Assembly: GCA_002281295.1 (NCBI GenBank)
Contig: NCFS01000035.1
Location: forward strand, 1 to 41,450
Source of the DNA: Halothiobacillus sp. 35-54-62
GTDB taxonomy: Bacteria > Pseudomonadota > Gammaproteobacteria > Halothiobacillales > Halothiobacillaceae
Length of the DNA: 41,450 nucleotides
Direction: 5' to 3'
Position 1 is the stretch's first letter, and each line of letters starts with the position of its first letter. The notes under the pieces were generated by a model that was not told where the DNA came from, searched no databases, and saw only the letters and a list, made by a program, of their open reading frames with translations. The position numbers were made by a program, and so were the translations under genes. This document shows positions 1 to 8,800 of this stretch, one piece after another.

Positions 1-303
1 ATGCTCGGCCCAGGGTTCGACAAAAAAATCAAACGGGTTGATGACCGTCATATCAACCACTAAATCGACCGTTACCTCAAAGGCCACCGCCGGCTCTTGG
101 AAGGTAAGCCTAGCCACAAAATTGCCATACACATCTTGCTGCCAATTTACAAAATGCTTGGCCGGCAGCACGGTAAGCGAGTAGCTCAAAATGGGCGTGC
201 GGGCATGCGCGGCGGGGCGCAAGCGAATTTCGTGGGGAGAAAGCACAACCGCCCGATCAAACAAATAGCGGCTTTTATGATGCAGGGCAACGCGAATGGT
301 CAT
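1..303 (-). CDS. Transglutaminase-like protein, N-terminal part (cut by window edge)
   Basis: The 101 visible residues begin MTIRVALHHKSRYLFDRAV and fit the beta-rich N-terminal region that precedes the catalytic domain in bacterial transglutaminase-like proteins. Typical features are the Tyr-rich start, the LRPAAHARTPI segment and the VDMTVINPFDFFVEPWAE segment. The catalytic Cys-His-Asp part lies beyond base 1, so activity cannot be judged. The ATG overlaps the stop of the upstream Anbu gene (ATGA), which implies translational coupling. As last visible gene of the ATP-grasp/alpha-E/Anbu cluster it probably acts on the same unknown peptide or protein substrate; that role is inference from context. 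Confidence 0.8.
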   Translation of the reverse strand, partial: MTIRVALHHKSRYLFDRAVVLSPHEIRLRPAAHARTPILSYSLTVLPAKHFVNWQQDVYGNFVARLTFQEPAVAFEVTVDLVVDMTVINPFDFFVEPWAEH

Positions 304-1115
304 GATGGGGGTATCTCTTGAATAGGGATCTGGGTTTGGTTCTGGGTTTGGTTAAAAAAATCCGAACCGGCGGCTGGGGTGGTTGGGCAAACCCACTCAG
401 GATCAGGCAGGGTGGAAAATACGCTGCGCAGGCCCTCGCTCCAGCGGCCACTTATGGCGGTGAAATAGGGGTCGCCCTCGGGTAATTGGCGCAGGTTATC
501 GAGCACGAGGCTATCGGTCACATAACAGGCCAAATCAATCGGCATACCCACCGATACATTGCTGCGCATGGTGGAATCAAACGAGACCATGACGCATTTA
601 ATCGCCTCGGGCAGCTGGGTTTCAGGGCGAATTACCCGATCAATAATCGGCTTGCCATATTTAATTTCACCAATCTGAAAAAAAGGCGTGTTTTCAGTGG
701 CTTCAATAAAATTGCCTTCGGAGTACACCAAAAATAAACGCGGGGGCTCGCCTTTAATTTGGCCGCCCACAATAAAATTGGCGCTGATATCAATGTTGCC
801 CGCCAATAAAAAAGGCCGATCGGTATTTTGCACCGAGCGCAAGCACCCGCCGAGCAAGGTGGCCACATCAAACATAGAATCGACATTCCAGATGTTGCGT
901 TCATCATGGTGTCGCCCCTGCATTTCTAGCGTGTTGATGGCGTTTTGGGTAATCGACAAATTGCCCGAGCTTAAAATCACAATGCTGCGATCGCCGCGCT
1001 GCACAAAACTGCGCATTTTTTTAAAGCTGGAGATTTGGTCCACCCCCGCATTGGTGCGGGAATCGGAGGCAAAAACGAGGCCAGAATTCAGCTTGAGTGC
1101 AACACAATAAGTCAT
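300..1115 (-). CDS. Anbu-type proteasome-like peptidase (family T1)
   Basis: The 271-residue product starts MTYCVALKLNSGLVFASDS, the typical start of Anbu (ancestral beta subunit) proteins. After removal of Met1, Thr2 would become the catalytic N-terminal nucleophile, as in proteasome beta subunits and HslV. The following SRTNAGVD and SSFKKMRSF segments are also family-typical. The frame is open 37 codons further upstream, but only the ATG at 1115 puts Thr at position 2, so I chose that start. Anbu proteins form ring- or helix-like assemblies; their substrates are unknown. The gene lies 19 bp after the alpha-E gene and overlaps the transglutaminase gene by 4 bp. Confidence 0.88.
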   Translation of the reverse strand: MTYCVALKLNSGLVFASDSRTNAGVDQISSFKKMRSFVQRGDRSIVILSSGNLSITQNAINTLEMQGRHHDERNIWNVDSMFDVATLLGGCLRSVQNTDRPFLLAGNIDISANFIVGGQIKGEPPRLFLVYSEGNFIEATENTPFFQIGEIKYGKPIIDRVIRPETQLPEAIKCVMVSFDSTMRSNVSVGMPIDLACYVTDSLVLDNLRQLPEGDPYFTAISGRWSEGLRSVFSTLPDPEWVCPTTPAAGSDFFNQTQNQTQIPIQEIPPS

Positions 1116-1134
1116 AACGTAATTTCGCTCATGA

Positions 1135-2142
1135 TCAAGGGGAGGTTGATTGTAATTGCAACTGAAAGCGATCAGGGCGAATTCCGCCGGGAATTTTGTC
1201 GTCTTTAAGCGATAAATACGCATCATGAATTTCGTTACTGAGCTGATGCGTGCGCGCTAAAAAATCGGTTAAATATTCATGCAGGCCATGGGCGAATACA
1301 TCCTCAATCCGGGTAAAGTGCAGTGCCGCATGGAGCTCACCGGCCAACCTACGGGCTTCTCGACCGGTGCTGCCGTTAATAACTTCAAGCGTGCTATCCA
1401 CCTCGTTTAAGCAGGCATGCAAGGAGCGGGGCATGTCGGCACGCAAAATCAAAAGCTCGGCGACCCGCATCGGGGTGATGCTATCGCGGTAAATTTTACG
1501 GTACGCCTCTTGCGCGCTCACTGAGTTGAGCAAGGCGCCCCATTGGTAATAATCTGCCGCGCCGCCCACATCCGCCACACTGGGCAACAAAATGTGATAT
1601 TTCACATCCAAAATACGCGCGGTGTTGTCTGCCCGCTCTAAAAACGTACCTAAGCGAATGAAATATAAGGCATCATCTTTTAAAATCGTACCGAGCGTAA
1701 CCCCACGGAACAAATGCGAGCGCTCTTTTACCCAATCAAAAAACCCATCTAAATTGGCCTGATCGAGCGAGGGCAACATGCGCTTTAAATCCAGCCACAT
1801 GCTGTTAATAATCTCCCACATTTCGGTGGTAATCGCGCCGCGCACCGCTCGGGCACTCTCGCGCGCTTGCATAAGGCTTGAGTAAATACTGGAAGGGTTA
1901 TCCGGATCGAGTGCAATATAACGGGTTACATTGCCCGCTTCGACAAGGCCATATTTTTTCTCGTAGCCCTCGGCTGAACCGCAAATATTTAACGGCGCAA
2001 ACCATAGGCGAGCCACGGCGCCCTCATCCTCATCGGGCAGCATGGCGGTGCGGTGCGCCACATCTAAAATGCGGGCGGTGTTTTCTGCCCGCTCAATGTA
2101 CCGTGCCATCCAAAACAAATGATCGGCGGTGCGTGAAAGCAT
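1135..2142 (-). CDS. Alpha-E domain-containing protein
   Basis: The 335-residue, mostly helical protein opens with MLSRTADHLFWMARYIERAE, the signature of the alpha-E family (COG2307). A second copy of the RLGTFLERADNTARILD-type motif occurs near residue 170. The biochemical function is unknown; the family nearly always sits beside circularly permuted ATP-grasp enzymes. The Shine-Dalgarno GGAGGAA is made from the last codons and stop of the upstream ATP-grasp gene, which ends 3 bp before this start, so the two are surely co-translated. No signal peptide or membrane segment is seen, so it should be cytoplasmic. Confidence 0.88.
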   Translation of the reverse strand: MLSRTADHLFWMARYIERAENTARILDVAHRTAMLPDEDEGAVARLWFAPLNICGSAEGYEKKYGLVEAGNVTRYIALDPDNPSSIYSSLMQARESARAVRGAITTEMWEIINSMWLDLKRMLPSLDQANLDGFFDWVKERSHLFRGVTLGTILKDDALYFIRLGTFLERADNTARILDVKYHILLPSVADVGGAADYYQWGALLNSVSAQEAYRKIYRDSITPMRVAELLILRADMPRSLHACLNEVDSTLEVINGSTGREARRLAGELHAALHFTRIEDVFAHGLHEYLTDFLARTHQLSNEIHDAYLSLKDDKIPGGIRPDRFQLQLQSTSP

Positions 2143-2145
2143 GAT

Positions 2146-3582
2146 TTATTCCTCCAATACCCAAGTATCTTTTGTGCCGCCCCCTTGCGATGAGTTAACC
2201 ACGAGCGAGCCTTCAGCCAAGGCCACCCGAGTTAACCCACCCGGCGCTAAGCGAATTTCTTTGCCCGAAAGAACAAACGGGCGTAAATCGACATGACGGG
2301 GCGCCACGCCGCTCTCCACCATCGTTGGGCAGGTAGATAAGGCCAAGGTGGGTTGGGCAATAAAACCGGCCGGATTTTTCAAAATGCGGGCCCGATAGGC
2401 TTCAATCTCTGCCTTAGCACTGGTGGGGCCGACCAACATGCCATAGCCACCCGAGCCCTGAACTTCTTTAACAACCAGTTCGGGCAAATGCTCCAGCACA
2501 TAGCTCAAGTCATCAGGGCGATCGAGCCGCCACGTGGGCACGTTTGAAAGCAGGGGTTGCTCGCCGAGATAAAATTCGATCATCTGCGGCACAAATAAAT
2601 AGGTGGATTTATCATCGGCAATGCCGGTGCCCACGCCATTGGTTAAGGCCACGCCGCCGTGACAATACGCATCAAACAACCCCGGCACGCCGAGCATAGA
2701 TTCCGGCTTAAACGCCAAGGGGTCCAAATAATCATCATCCACGCGCCGATAAATCACATGCACTTGCTGCGGGCCTTGCGTGGTGCGCATATACACTTTG
2801 TGGCCGCTTACGAATAAATCTTTGCCTTCAACCAACTCCACCCCCATTTGGCTGGCCAAAAACGCATGCTCAAAATACGCACTGTTATAAGCGCCTGGGG
2901 TCAGCACCACAATAACGGGGTTTTCGACATAGGCAGGAGCCGATTCCCGCAGCGTTTGCAGCAACAATTGCGGATAATGCGCCACGGGCCGCACCGTGTG
3001 CTGGGTGAACAGCTGAGGAAATAACCGCATCATCGTATTGCGATTTTCAAGCATGTACGACACGCCTGATGGTGTGCGCAAATTATCTTCTAGCACATAA
3101 AAATCGTTTTCAGCCACACGCACTAAATCAATGCCCGCAATTTGGGCATACACCTGATTGGGTAAATCAACGCCCTGCATTGCCGCGCAATACATGCTAT
3201 TACCGAGCACCTGTTCTGCGGGAATAACCCCTGCTTTGATAATCTCGCGATCATGATAAATATCATGCAAAAACATATTCAACGCTTTAACGCGCTGCTT
3301 TAAGCCCGCCTCTAAACGCTGCCATTCTTGCGCGCCAAACACACGCGGCACCACATCGAAGGGAATTAATCGCTCCTCTTCAGCCGCAGCGCCATACACG
3401 GCAAAGGTAATACCCATACGCCGGAATAACAATTCCGCATCACGCTGCTTTTGCCCCAGCGAGTCCACCGGCAAAGATAACAAATGCTTGGCTACATCAA
3501 GATATTGCGATCTTGTTACGCCATCAAACCCGTGCATTTCATCAAATGCGTTCACGCTGCCTACTTGATTCATTTTTACCAT
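2146..3582 (-). CDS. Circularly permuted type 2 ATP-grasp protein
   Basis: This 478-residue protein matches the COG2308 (DUF404/DUF407) circularly permuted ATP-grasp family. Visible motifs include DNLRTPSGVSYMLENR (about 168-183), YRRVDDDYLDP, GTGIADDKSTYLFVPQMIEF and the nucleotide-loop-like VVKEVQGSGGYGM. ATP-grasp enzymes of this kind are predicted to join a carboxylate to an amine, so it may make a peptide or amide bond, but the substrate is unknown. I chose the ATG at 3582 because GAGAG lies 6-8 bases upstream; an in-frame GTG two codons earlier (3588) is possible. It is first gene of a four-gene minus-strand cluster and is divergent from the urea operon. Confidence 0.88.
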   Translation of the reverse strand: MVKMNQVGSVNAFDEMHGFDGVTRSQYLDVAKHLLSLPVDSLGQKQRDAELLFRRMGITFAVYGAAAEEERLIPFDVVPRVFGAQEWQRLEAGLKQRVKALNMFLHDIYHDREIIKAGVIPAEQVLGNSMYCAAMQGVDLPNQVYAQIAGIDLVRVAENDFYVLEDNLRTPSGVSYMLENRNTMMRLFPQLFTQHTVRPVAHYPQLLLQTLRESAPAYVENPVIVVLTPGAYNSAYFEHAFLASQMGVELVEGKDLFVSGHKVYMRTTQGPQQVHVIYRRVDDDYLDPLAFKPESMLGVPGLFDAYCHGGVALTNGVGTGIADDKSTYLFVPQMIEFYLGEQPLLSNVPTWRLDRPDDLSYVLEHLPELVVKEVQGSGGYGMLVGPTSAKAEIEAYRARILKNPAGFIAQPTLALSTCPTMVESGVAPRHVDLRPFVLSGKEIRLAPGGLTRVALAEGSLVVNSSQGGGTKDTWVLEE

Positions 3583-3888
3583 GATCACTCTCGACCGATT
3601 GATGCCTTAACTCACGTCAATGAAACATAACGCAAAAGACACGCCAATTAACAAATTAAACCTAACTAAATGAAAAAAATGAATTTAATTTTAACCAAAA
3701 AACTAATTATTATTTTCTGCACAATAAAAGCGCAGATTAACCCTCGGTAACGCACCATAAATGAGCAACACGATTTACCCACTATTATTAAAGAAAAAAT
3801 CACTTTAACTAAAAAACCATTTAGCCGAGAGATAGTACCAATAAAATGTTTAACTTCCATGAACGCGACAAAATAAGGCAAACCGCCT
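3583..3888. other. AT-rich divergent intergenic region, left part
   Basis: This stretch separates the ATP-grasp cluster (minus) from the urea operon (plus). It is clearly richer in A and T than the flanking genes. It must hold the promoter of the minus-strand cluster, but I could not pick a convincing -35/-10 pair. A 76-codon open frame inside it has no ribosome binding site and a biased hydrophobic composition expected of translated AT-rich DNA, so I do not call it a gene. Confidence 0.5.
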
Positions 3889-3932
3889 CGCACCATGCTT
3901 TAAATTAGTGCGATTAAATACGATTAACGCAC
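3889..3932. promoter_or_regulatory. Three spaced CGCAC/GTGCG half-sites, possible activator (enhancer) site
   Basis: CGCAC (3889-3893), GTGCG (3908-3912) and CGCAC (3928-3932) recur with 19-20 bp between starts, in alternating orientation. The second and third flank a hyphenated palindrome containing TTAA on both sides. The block lies about 80-120 bp before the predicted sigma-54 start site, where bacterial enhancer-binding proteins usually bind. The half-sites resemble TGCAC of NtrC sites, but order and spacing differ from the classical TGCAC-N7-GTGCA, so assignment to NtrC is uncertain. Confidence 0.35.
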
Positions 3933-3983
3933 AAACAAAACCATAAATAACTGTTTAATAACGATTACTCTGCCGTAAAAATA

Positions 3984-4000
3984 TTGGCACGCTATTCGCT
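3984..4000 (+). promoter_or_regulatory. Sigma-54 (RpoN)-type promoter of the urea operon
   Basis: The sequence TTGGCACGCTATTCGCT matches the consensus YTGGCACGNNNNTTGCW at all fixed positions but one (TC instead of TT before GC). The essential GG and GC doublets are separated by exactly 10 bases. Transcription would start near 4011, about 29 bases before the allophanate hydrolase ATG. Control by sigma-54 fits a nitrogen-scavenging operon, because RpoN together with NtrC commonly drives urea and other nitrogen-source genes. Confidence 0.65.
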
Positions 4001-4003
4001 AAT

Positions 4004-4027
4004 CTTGAATACAAGTTGATATTCAAG
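4004..4027. promoter_or_regulatory. Perfect inverted repeat at the start site, candidate GntR/FCD operator
   Basis: CTTGAATA (4004-4011) and TATTCAAG (4020-4027) are exact inverted copies around an 8-base spacer. Inside are two overlapping smaller sites, CTTGAATACAAG and GTTGATATTCAAG. The core TTGAATACAA is close to the TTGTATACAA-like operators reported for several FCD-type GntR regulators. It covers the predicted sigma-54 start site and ends just before the ribosome binding site AGAAGGA (4026-4032), so a bound repressor would block transcription. The gntR gene lies within the same operon. That the GntR protein binds here is inference. Confidence 0.45.
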
Positions 4028-4039
4028 AAGGATCGAATT

Positions 4040-5851
4040 ATGAATCACCCAATCGCCTTACCCAACACGCTTAAAATCGCGCACTGGTTAATGCAATGGC
4101 GCAATGACCCAGAACACGCATCGGCGCTTATCTTGCGCCAGCATGAAACACGCTTGATTCAGTGGCATGCCGACAAGGCGCCCCATTGGATTCATCTTTG
4201 CACGGTGGATGAGTTAAAAACCCAAATCGATGCACTGGATAAAACCCTATCGCGCACCCTGCCCTTATTTGGTGTGCCATTCGCCGTAAAAGACAACATT
4301 GATGTGGCCGGCATGCCCACAACGGCGGGCTGCCCCGAGTTTGCCAACACCCCCGAGCGTGATGCGTTTGTGGTGGCAAAACTTAAAGCGGCGGGTGCAA
4401 TTTGTATCGGCAAAACCAATTTGGATCAATTCGCGACGGGTTTGAATGGTACGCGCACGCCGTTTGGCATACCCCACTCGGTTTATAATGCGGCGTATGT
4501 GTCTGGTGGCTCAAGCTCGGGCTCGGCGGTGGCGGTGGCTTTGGGTGACGTTGCCTTTGCGCTTGGCACCGATACGGCGGGCTCGGGTCGCGTGCCGGCT
4601 GGGTTTAATAATATCGTCGGCTTAAAGCCCACCAAGGGGCTGATCAGCACAAGTGGGGTGCTGCCCGCGTGCCGCACGCTCGATTGCGTGTCGATTTTTG
4701 CCCACAGTATTGATGATGCCGAAGCGGTTTTAGCAGTTGCGGCCGGTTTCGATTCAGCTGACCCTTATTCAAGACTGCGCCAGCCAATGGCACGCCGCAC
4801 ACCCAATTCACCTTTAAGGCTTGCCACTTTTGAGCCGTTGCCCTGGTTTGGCGACAGCCAACAACAAGCCGCTTGGCAGCACTATGTGGCTGATTTGGCG
4901 GCTTACGGCATTACCTTAACGGCCATTGATCCCGCGCCCTTTTTTGCCCTAGCGCCCTTGCTCTACAACGGCCCTTGGGTGGCCGAGCGGCTGGCTGCAA
5001 TTTTTGATTTTGTGCAAAGCCAGCCTGACGCGATTCATCCGGTGGTGCGTGGCATTGTGCAATCCGGCGCGCGGTTCTCAGCCGTGGATACCTTTCAAGC
5101 GGAATACACGCGTGCAGCACTTGCCCGCGAGATTCAAACCACGCTCGCTCCGTTTGATGCCTTGCTGGTGCCCACCTCGCCCACCTTTCCTACCATCCAA
5201 GCGCTGTTGGCCGAACCTGTGACACGCAACTCTGAGCTGGGCACGTTCACCAATTTTGTAAATTTGGCCGATTTATCTGCCTTGGCGATTCCGGCCAATT
5301 TCCGCGCCGATGGTTTGCCCTTTGGTATCACCTTAATTGCTGAGGCTTGGGCTGATGCGCGTTTGGCCGCCATTGGCCGGATTTTGCGGCGGGAATCAAC
5401 GCCATGCAGGCCCGCACAGCCCGATGAAATCGCCTTGGCGGTGGTTGGCGCACATTTAACCGGCATGCCCTTGAATGGCCAGCTCACCACGCGCGGCGCG
5501 CGTTTGCTGCAAACCACAACCACCGCAGCCAGCTACAAGCTTTATGCGCTTGCCAACACCTCGCCACCCAAGCCCGGTTTGGTATTTGATGAAGCGGGCA
5601 AGGCCATTATCGTGGAAGTGTGGGCTTTGCCGCGCGATCAAGCCGCCGATTTTTTGGCTGAAATTCCCGCCCCTTTGGGTTTGGGCACACTCACCTTGGC
5701 CGATGGCAGCGCGGTGACGGGTTTTATCTGTGAGCCACGCGCACAGGTGGGTGCTTTAGATGTGACGGATTTTGGCGGCTGGCGCGCCTATATCGCCGCC
5801 CGCAACAATCCCCCCTTGGCGCCTCAACCGATAGGAATTACCCATGCCTAA
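4040..5851 (+). CDS. atzF: Allophanate hydrolase
   Basis: The 603-residue enzyme hydrolyses allophanate to two ammonia and two CO2, the second step of the urea amidolyase route. An amidase-signature domain fills about residues 65-460, with the Ser-cisSer-Lys elements visible as Lys84 (FAVKDNID), the GGSSSGSAVAV loop (156-166) and Ser182 (GTDTAGSGRVPA). The C-terminal 130 residues form the small domain typical of true allophanate hydrolases, including GLVFDEAGK and the ending around FGGWRAYIA. The start is the ATG 7 bases after AGAAGGA. It is first gene of the urea operon and its end overlaps the urea carboxylase start by 8 bases. Confidence 0.93.
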   Translation: MNHPIALPNTLKIAHWLMQWRNDPEHASALILRQHETRLIQWHADKAPHWIHLCTVDELKTQIDALDKTLSRTLPLFGVPFAVKDNIDVAGMPTTAGCPEFANTPERDAFVVAKLKAAGAICIGKTNLDQFATGLNGTRTPFGIPHSVYNAAYVSGGSSSGSAVAVALGDVAFALGTDTAGSGRVPAGFNNIVGLKPTKGLISTSGVLPACRTLDCVSIFAHSIDDAEAVLAVAAGFDSADPYSRLRQPMARRTPNSPLRLATFEPLPWFGDSQQQAAWQHYVADLAAYGITLTAIDPAPFFALAPLLYNGPWVAERLAAIFDFVQSQPDAIHPVVRGIVQSGARFSAVDTFQAEYTRAALAREIQTTLAPFDALLVPTSPTFPTIQALLAEPVTRNSELGTFTNFVNLADLSALAIPANFRADGLPFGITLIAEAWADARLAAIGRILRRESTPCRPAQPDEIALAVVGAHLTGMPLNGQLTTRGARLLQTTTTAASYKLYALANTSPPKPGLVFDEAGKAIIVEVWALPRDQAADFLAEIPAPLGLGTLTLADGSAVTGFICEPRAQVGALDVTDFGGWRAYIAARNNPPLAPQPIGITHA

Positions 5852-8800
5852 TTCATGCTTTACCAAGGTGCTGATCGCCAATCGCGGCGAAATTGCGGTA
5901 CGGATTGCCCGCACGCTCAAAGCCATGGGCATTATTTCGGTTGCGGTGTACAGCGATTCTGATGCCGATAGCCCACACATTCGCGCCTGTGATGAGGCGA
6001 TTGCGCTGGGCGGCCAAACGGCGGCTGAAAGCTATCTGCAGGCCGATAAAATATTGGCACTAGCCCAAGCCCATGGCGTGCAGGCGATTATCCCCGGCTA
6101 CGGATTTTTATCTGAAAACGCCGATTTTGCCGAGCGCTGCGCCGCACAAGGCATCGTGTTTATTGGCCCCACCCCGCATCAATTGCGTGAATTTGGTTTA
6201 AAACACCGTGCGCGCGAATTAGCGCAAATCGCCCAAGTGCCCCTCGCACCGGGTAGTTTGCTTCTCAAAGATTTACCCACAGCCATCAGCGAGGCTGCCC
6301 GCATCGGCTACCCGATTATGCTCAAAAGCACAGCGGGCGGTGGCGGAATTGGCTTGCGGCGTTGCGCCGATGAGCCGGCCTTAATTGAAGCCTTTGAAGC
6401 GGTGGCGGGCATGGGCGCACGCTTTTTTGGTGATGGCGGCGTGTTTGTCGAACGCTTTATCGACCAAGCGCGCCATGTGGAAGTGCAAATTTTTGGCGAT
6501 GGCCTAGGCAAAGTAGTGGCTTTGGGTGAACGCGATTGCTCGCTTCAACGGCGCAATCAAAAGGTGATTGAGGAAACCCCCGCGCCGAATTTACCCGCCG
6601 CCACCCGCCGCGCATTGCTGGCGAGCGCGCAGCGTTTGGGCGAATCGATTGCGTATCAATCAGCGGGTACAGTTGAATTTATTTTTGATGCCGCGCGCGA
6701 TGAGTTTTATTTTTTAGAAGTGAATACCCGCTTGCAGGTTGAGCACCCCATTACCGAGCAAGTCACGGGGGTCGATTTAATTGAGTGGATGGTGAAACTC
6801 GCCGCTCAAATCCCGTTTGAACTGATTGCGCCAGAACCTCAAGGCTGCGCGATCGAGGTACGGGTCTACGCCGAAGAACCGCTGCGGCATTTTCAACCCG
6901 CCCCCGGCGTGCTCAATAACGTCACCTTGCCGACAGGCTCGGCGATTCGGGTCGATACCTGGGTTGAAACGGACACCCTGGTGCCCGCGCAATTTGATCC
7001 GATGCTAGCCAAAATTATCGCCACCGGCGAAAGCCGCAGTGCGGCAATGGCCAATCTCGCCACCGCCTTAGCGCACACTCGGTTTGATGGCATTTCAACC
7101 AATCTGCCCTTTTTACGCAGCCTGCTCGATTTGCCTGATTTTATTGCAGGCACCCACAGCACCGGCAGTATCGATCACTATCTTGCCGCCGGTTTGTACA
7201 CCCCACCGTTGCTCGAAGTGCTTAAACCCGGCACCTACACCACAGTGCAAGATTTTCCCGGCCGGCTCGGGCTCTGGCATATCGGCGTGCCGCCATCGGG
7301 CGCGATGGATGATTACGCGCTGCGTTTAGCTAACCGCATTGTGGGTAATGCCCCCGAAGCCGCTGGCTTGGAATGCACCTTAGTAGGCCCGAGCTTAAAG
7401 TTTCATCAAGCGGCGTTAATTGCGCTGACGGGGGCAAGTGCGCCGTTTTTTCTTGATGACCAAGCCATCAAAGCCGGTCGGCCAGTGGCGGTGGCGGCGG
7501 GTCAAACTTTAGTGATAGGCCAAGTGCACCGTGGCGCGCGGGTGTATCTTGCCGTGCGTGGCGGCATGGATGTGCCGCCCTATCTCGGCAGCCGTTCAAC
7601 CTTTGCTTTAGGAAAATTCGGTGGTTTTGCTGGGCGGATTTTGCAAGTGGGCGACATGCTGCCCACAGGCTCGCTCACCGCCGCAGCGCCGAAAGTTGCC
7701 GATGCGGCATTGCTGCCTGAATTTGGCAACCACTGGGAAATCGGTGTGCTGTATGGCCCGCATGGCGCGCCCGATTATTTTATGCCCGATGCCATTGATC
7801 AGTTTTTTGCGACCGATTGGGCGGTGCATTACAACAGTAATCGTTTAGGGGTTCGGCTCTCGGGGCCAAAACTCAACTGGGCGCGCCGAGATGGCGGCGA
7901 GGCGGGTTTGCATCCCTCCAACATTCACGATACCGAATATGCCGTTGGTTCGATTAACTTCACAGGCGACATGCCCGTGATTCTCACCCGCGATGGCCCA
8001 AGTTTAGGCGGCTTTGTTTGCCCAGCCACCATTACCCGCGCCGAGCTCTGGAAAGTGGGGCAATTAAAACCGGGCGATACCCTCCGCTTTGTGCCCGTAA
8101 GCTATGCCCATGCCCGTGCCATCGAGGCGGCGCAAGAAGAAGCCATTCAAAGTTTGCAAGCACCAACGCGCCCGCTTGGGCTTTTCTATCAACTCGGTGA
8201 CTGTATTTTGCTGGATGAACCCGCACAAGCCGAGGCGCCCCGTTTAACTATTCGCCAAGCGGGCGATGGTTATGTGCTGCTTGAATATGGCGACAATGTG
8301 TTGGATTTAGCGCTGCGCCTGCGCGTTCATGCGCTGATGACGCAGCTAGAAGTTGATCCCATCCCGGGTATTTTGGAATGTTCGCCCGGGGTGCGCTCGC
8401 TACAAATCCGCTTCGAGCCAAAGCGGATACCCCAAGCCGTATTAGTTGCACGCTTAGAGGCCATTAACCGGCGCTTGCCCGATGTACGCGAGCTCGCGGT
8501 GCCTTCGCGCATCGTGCATTTACCCATGACCTTTGAAGACAGCGCAACCTTAGATGCCGTGGCGCGCTATCGCCAATCGGTGCGTGATACCGCGCCTTGG
8601 CTGCCGAGCAATAGCGAATTTATACGGCGCATCAATGGCTTGCCTGATATTCAAGCGGTGCAGGATGCCGTATTCGCGGCCTCGTATTTGGTGCTTGGCT
8701 TAGGGGATGTGTATTTGGGCGCGCCCTGCGCGGTGCCGCTTGATCCACGCCATCGCCTGCTTACCTCTAAATACAACCCCGCACGCACCTACACGGCCGA

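Noticed and set aside
3666-3896. 76-codon minus-strand open frame in the AT-rich gap
   Set aside because: No ribosome binding site, composition expected of translated AT-rich DNA, and no family resemblance.
3889-3932. Classical NtrC binding site
   Set aside because: Half-sites resemble TGCAC but the spacing (14-15 bases) and alternating order do not fit TGCAC-N7-GTGCA; kept only as a generic activator-site candidate.
4483-4677. Long antisense open frames inside the urea operon genes
   Set aside because: They mirror strongly coding plus-strand genes with recognised domains; GC-rich third positions create such frames without function.
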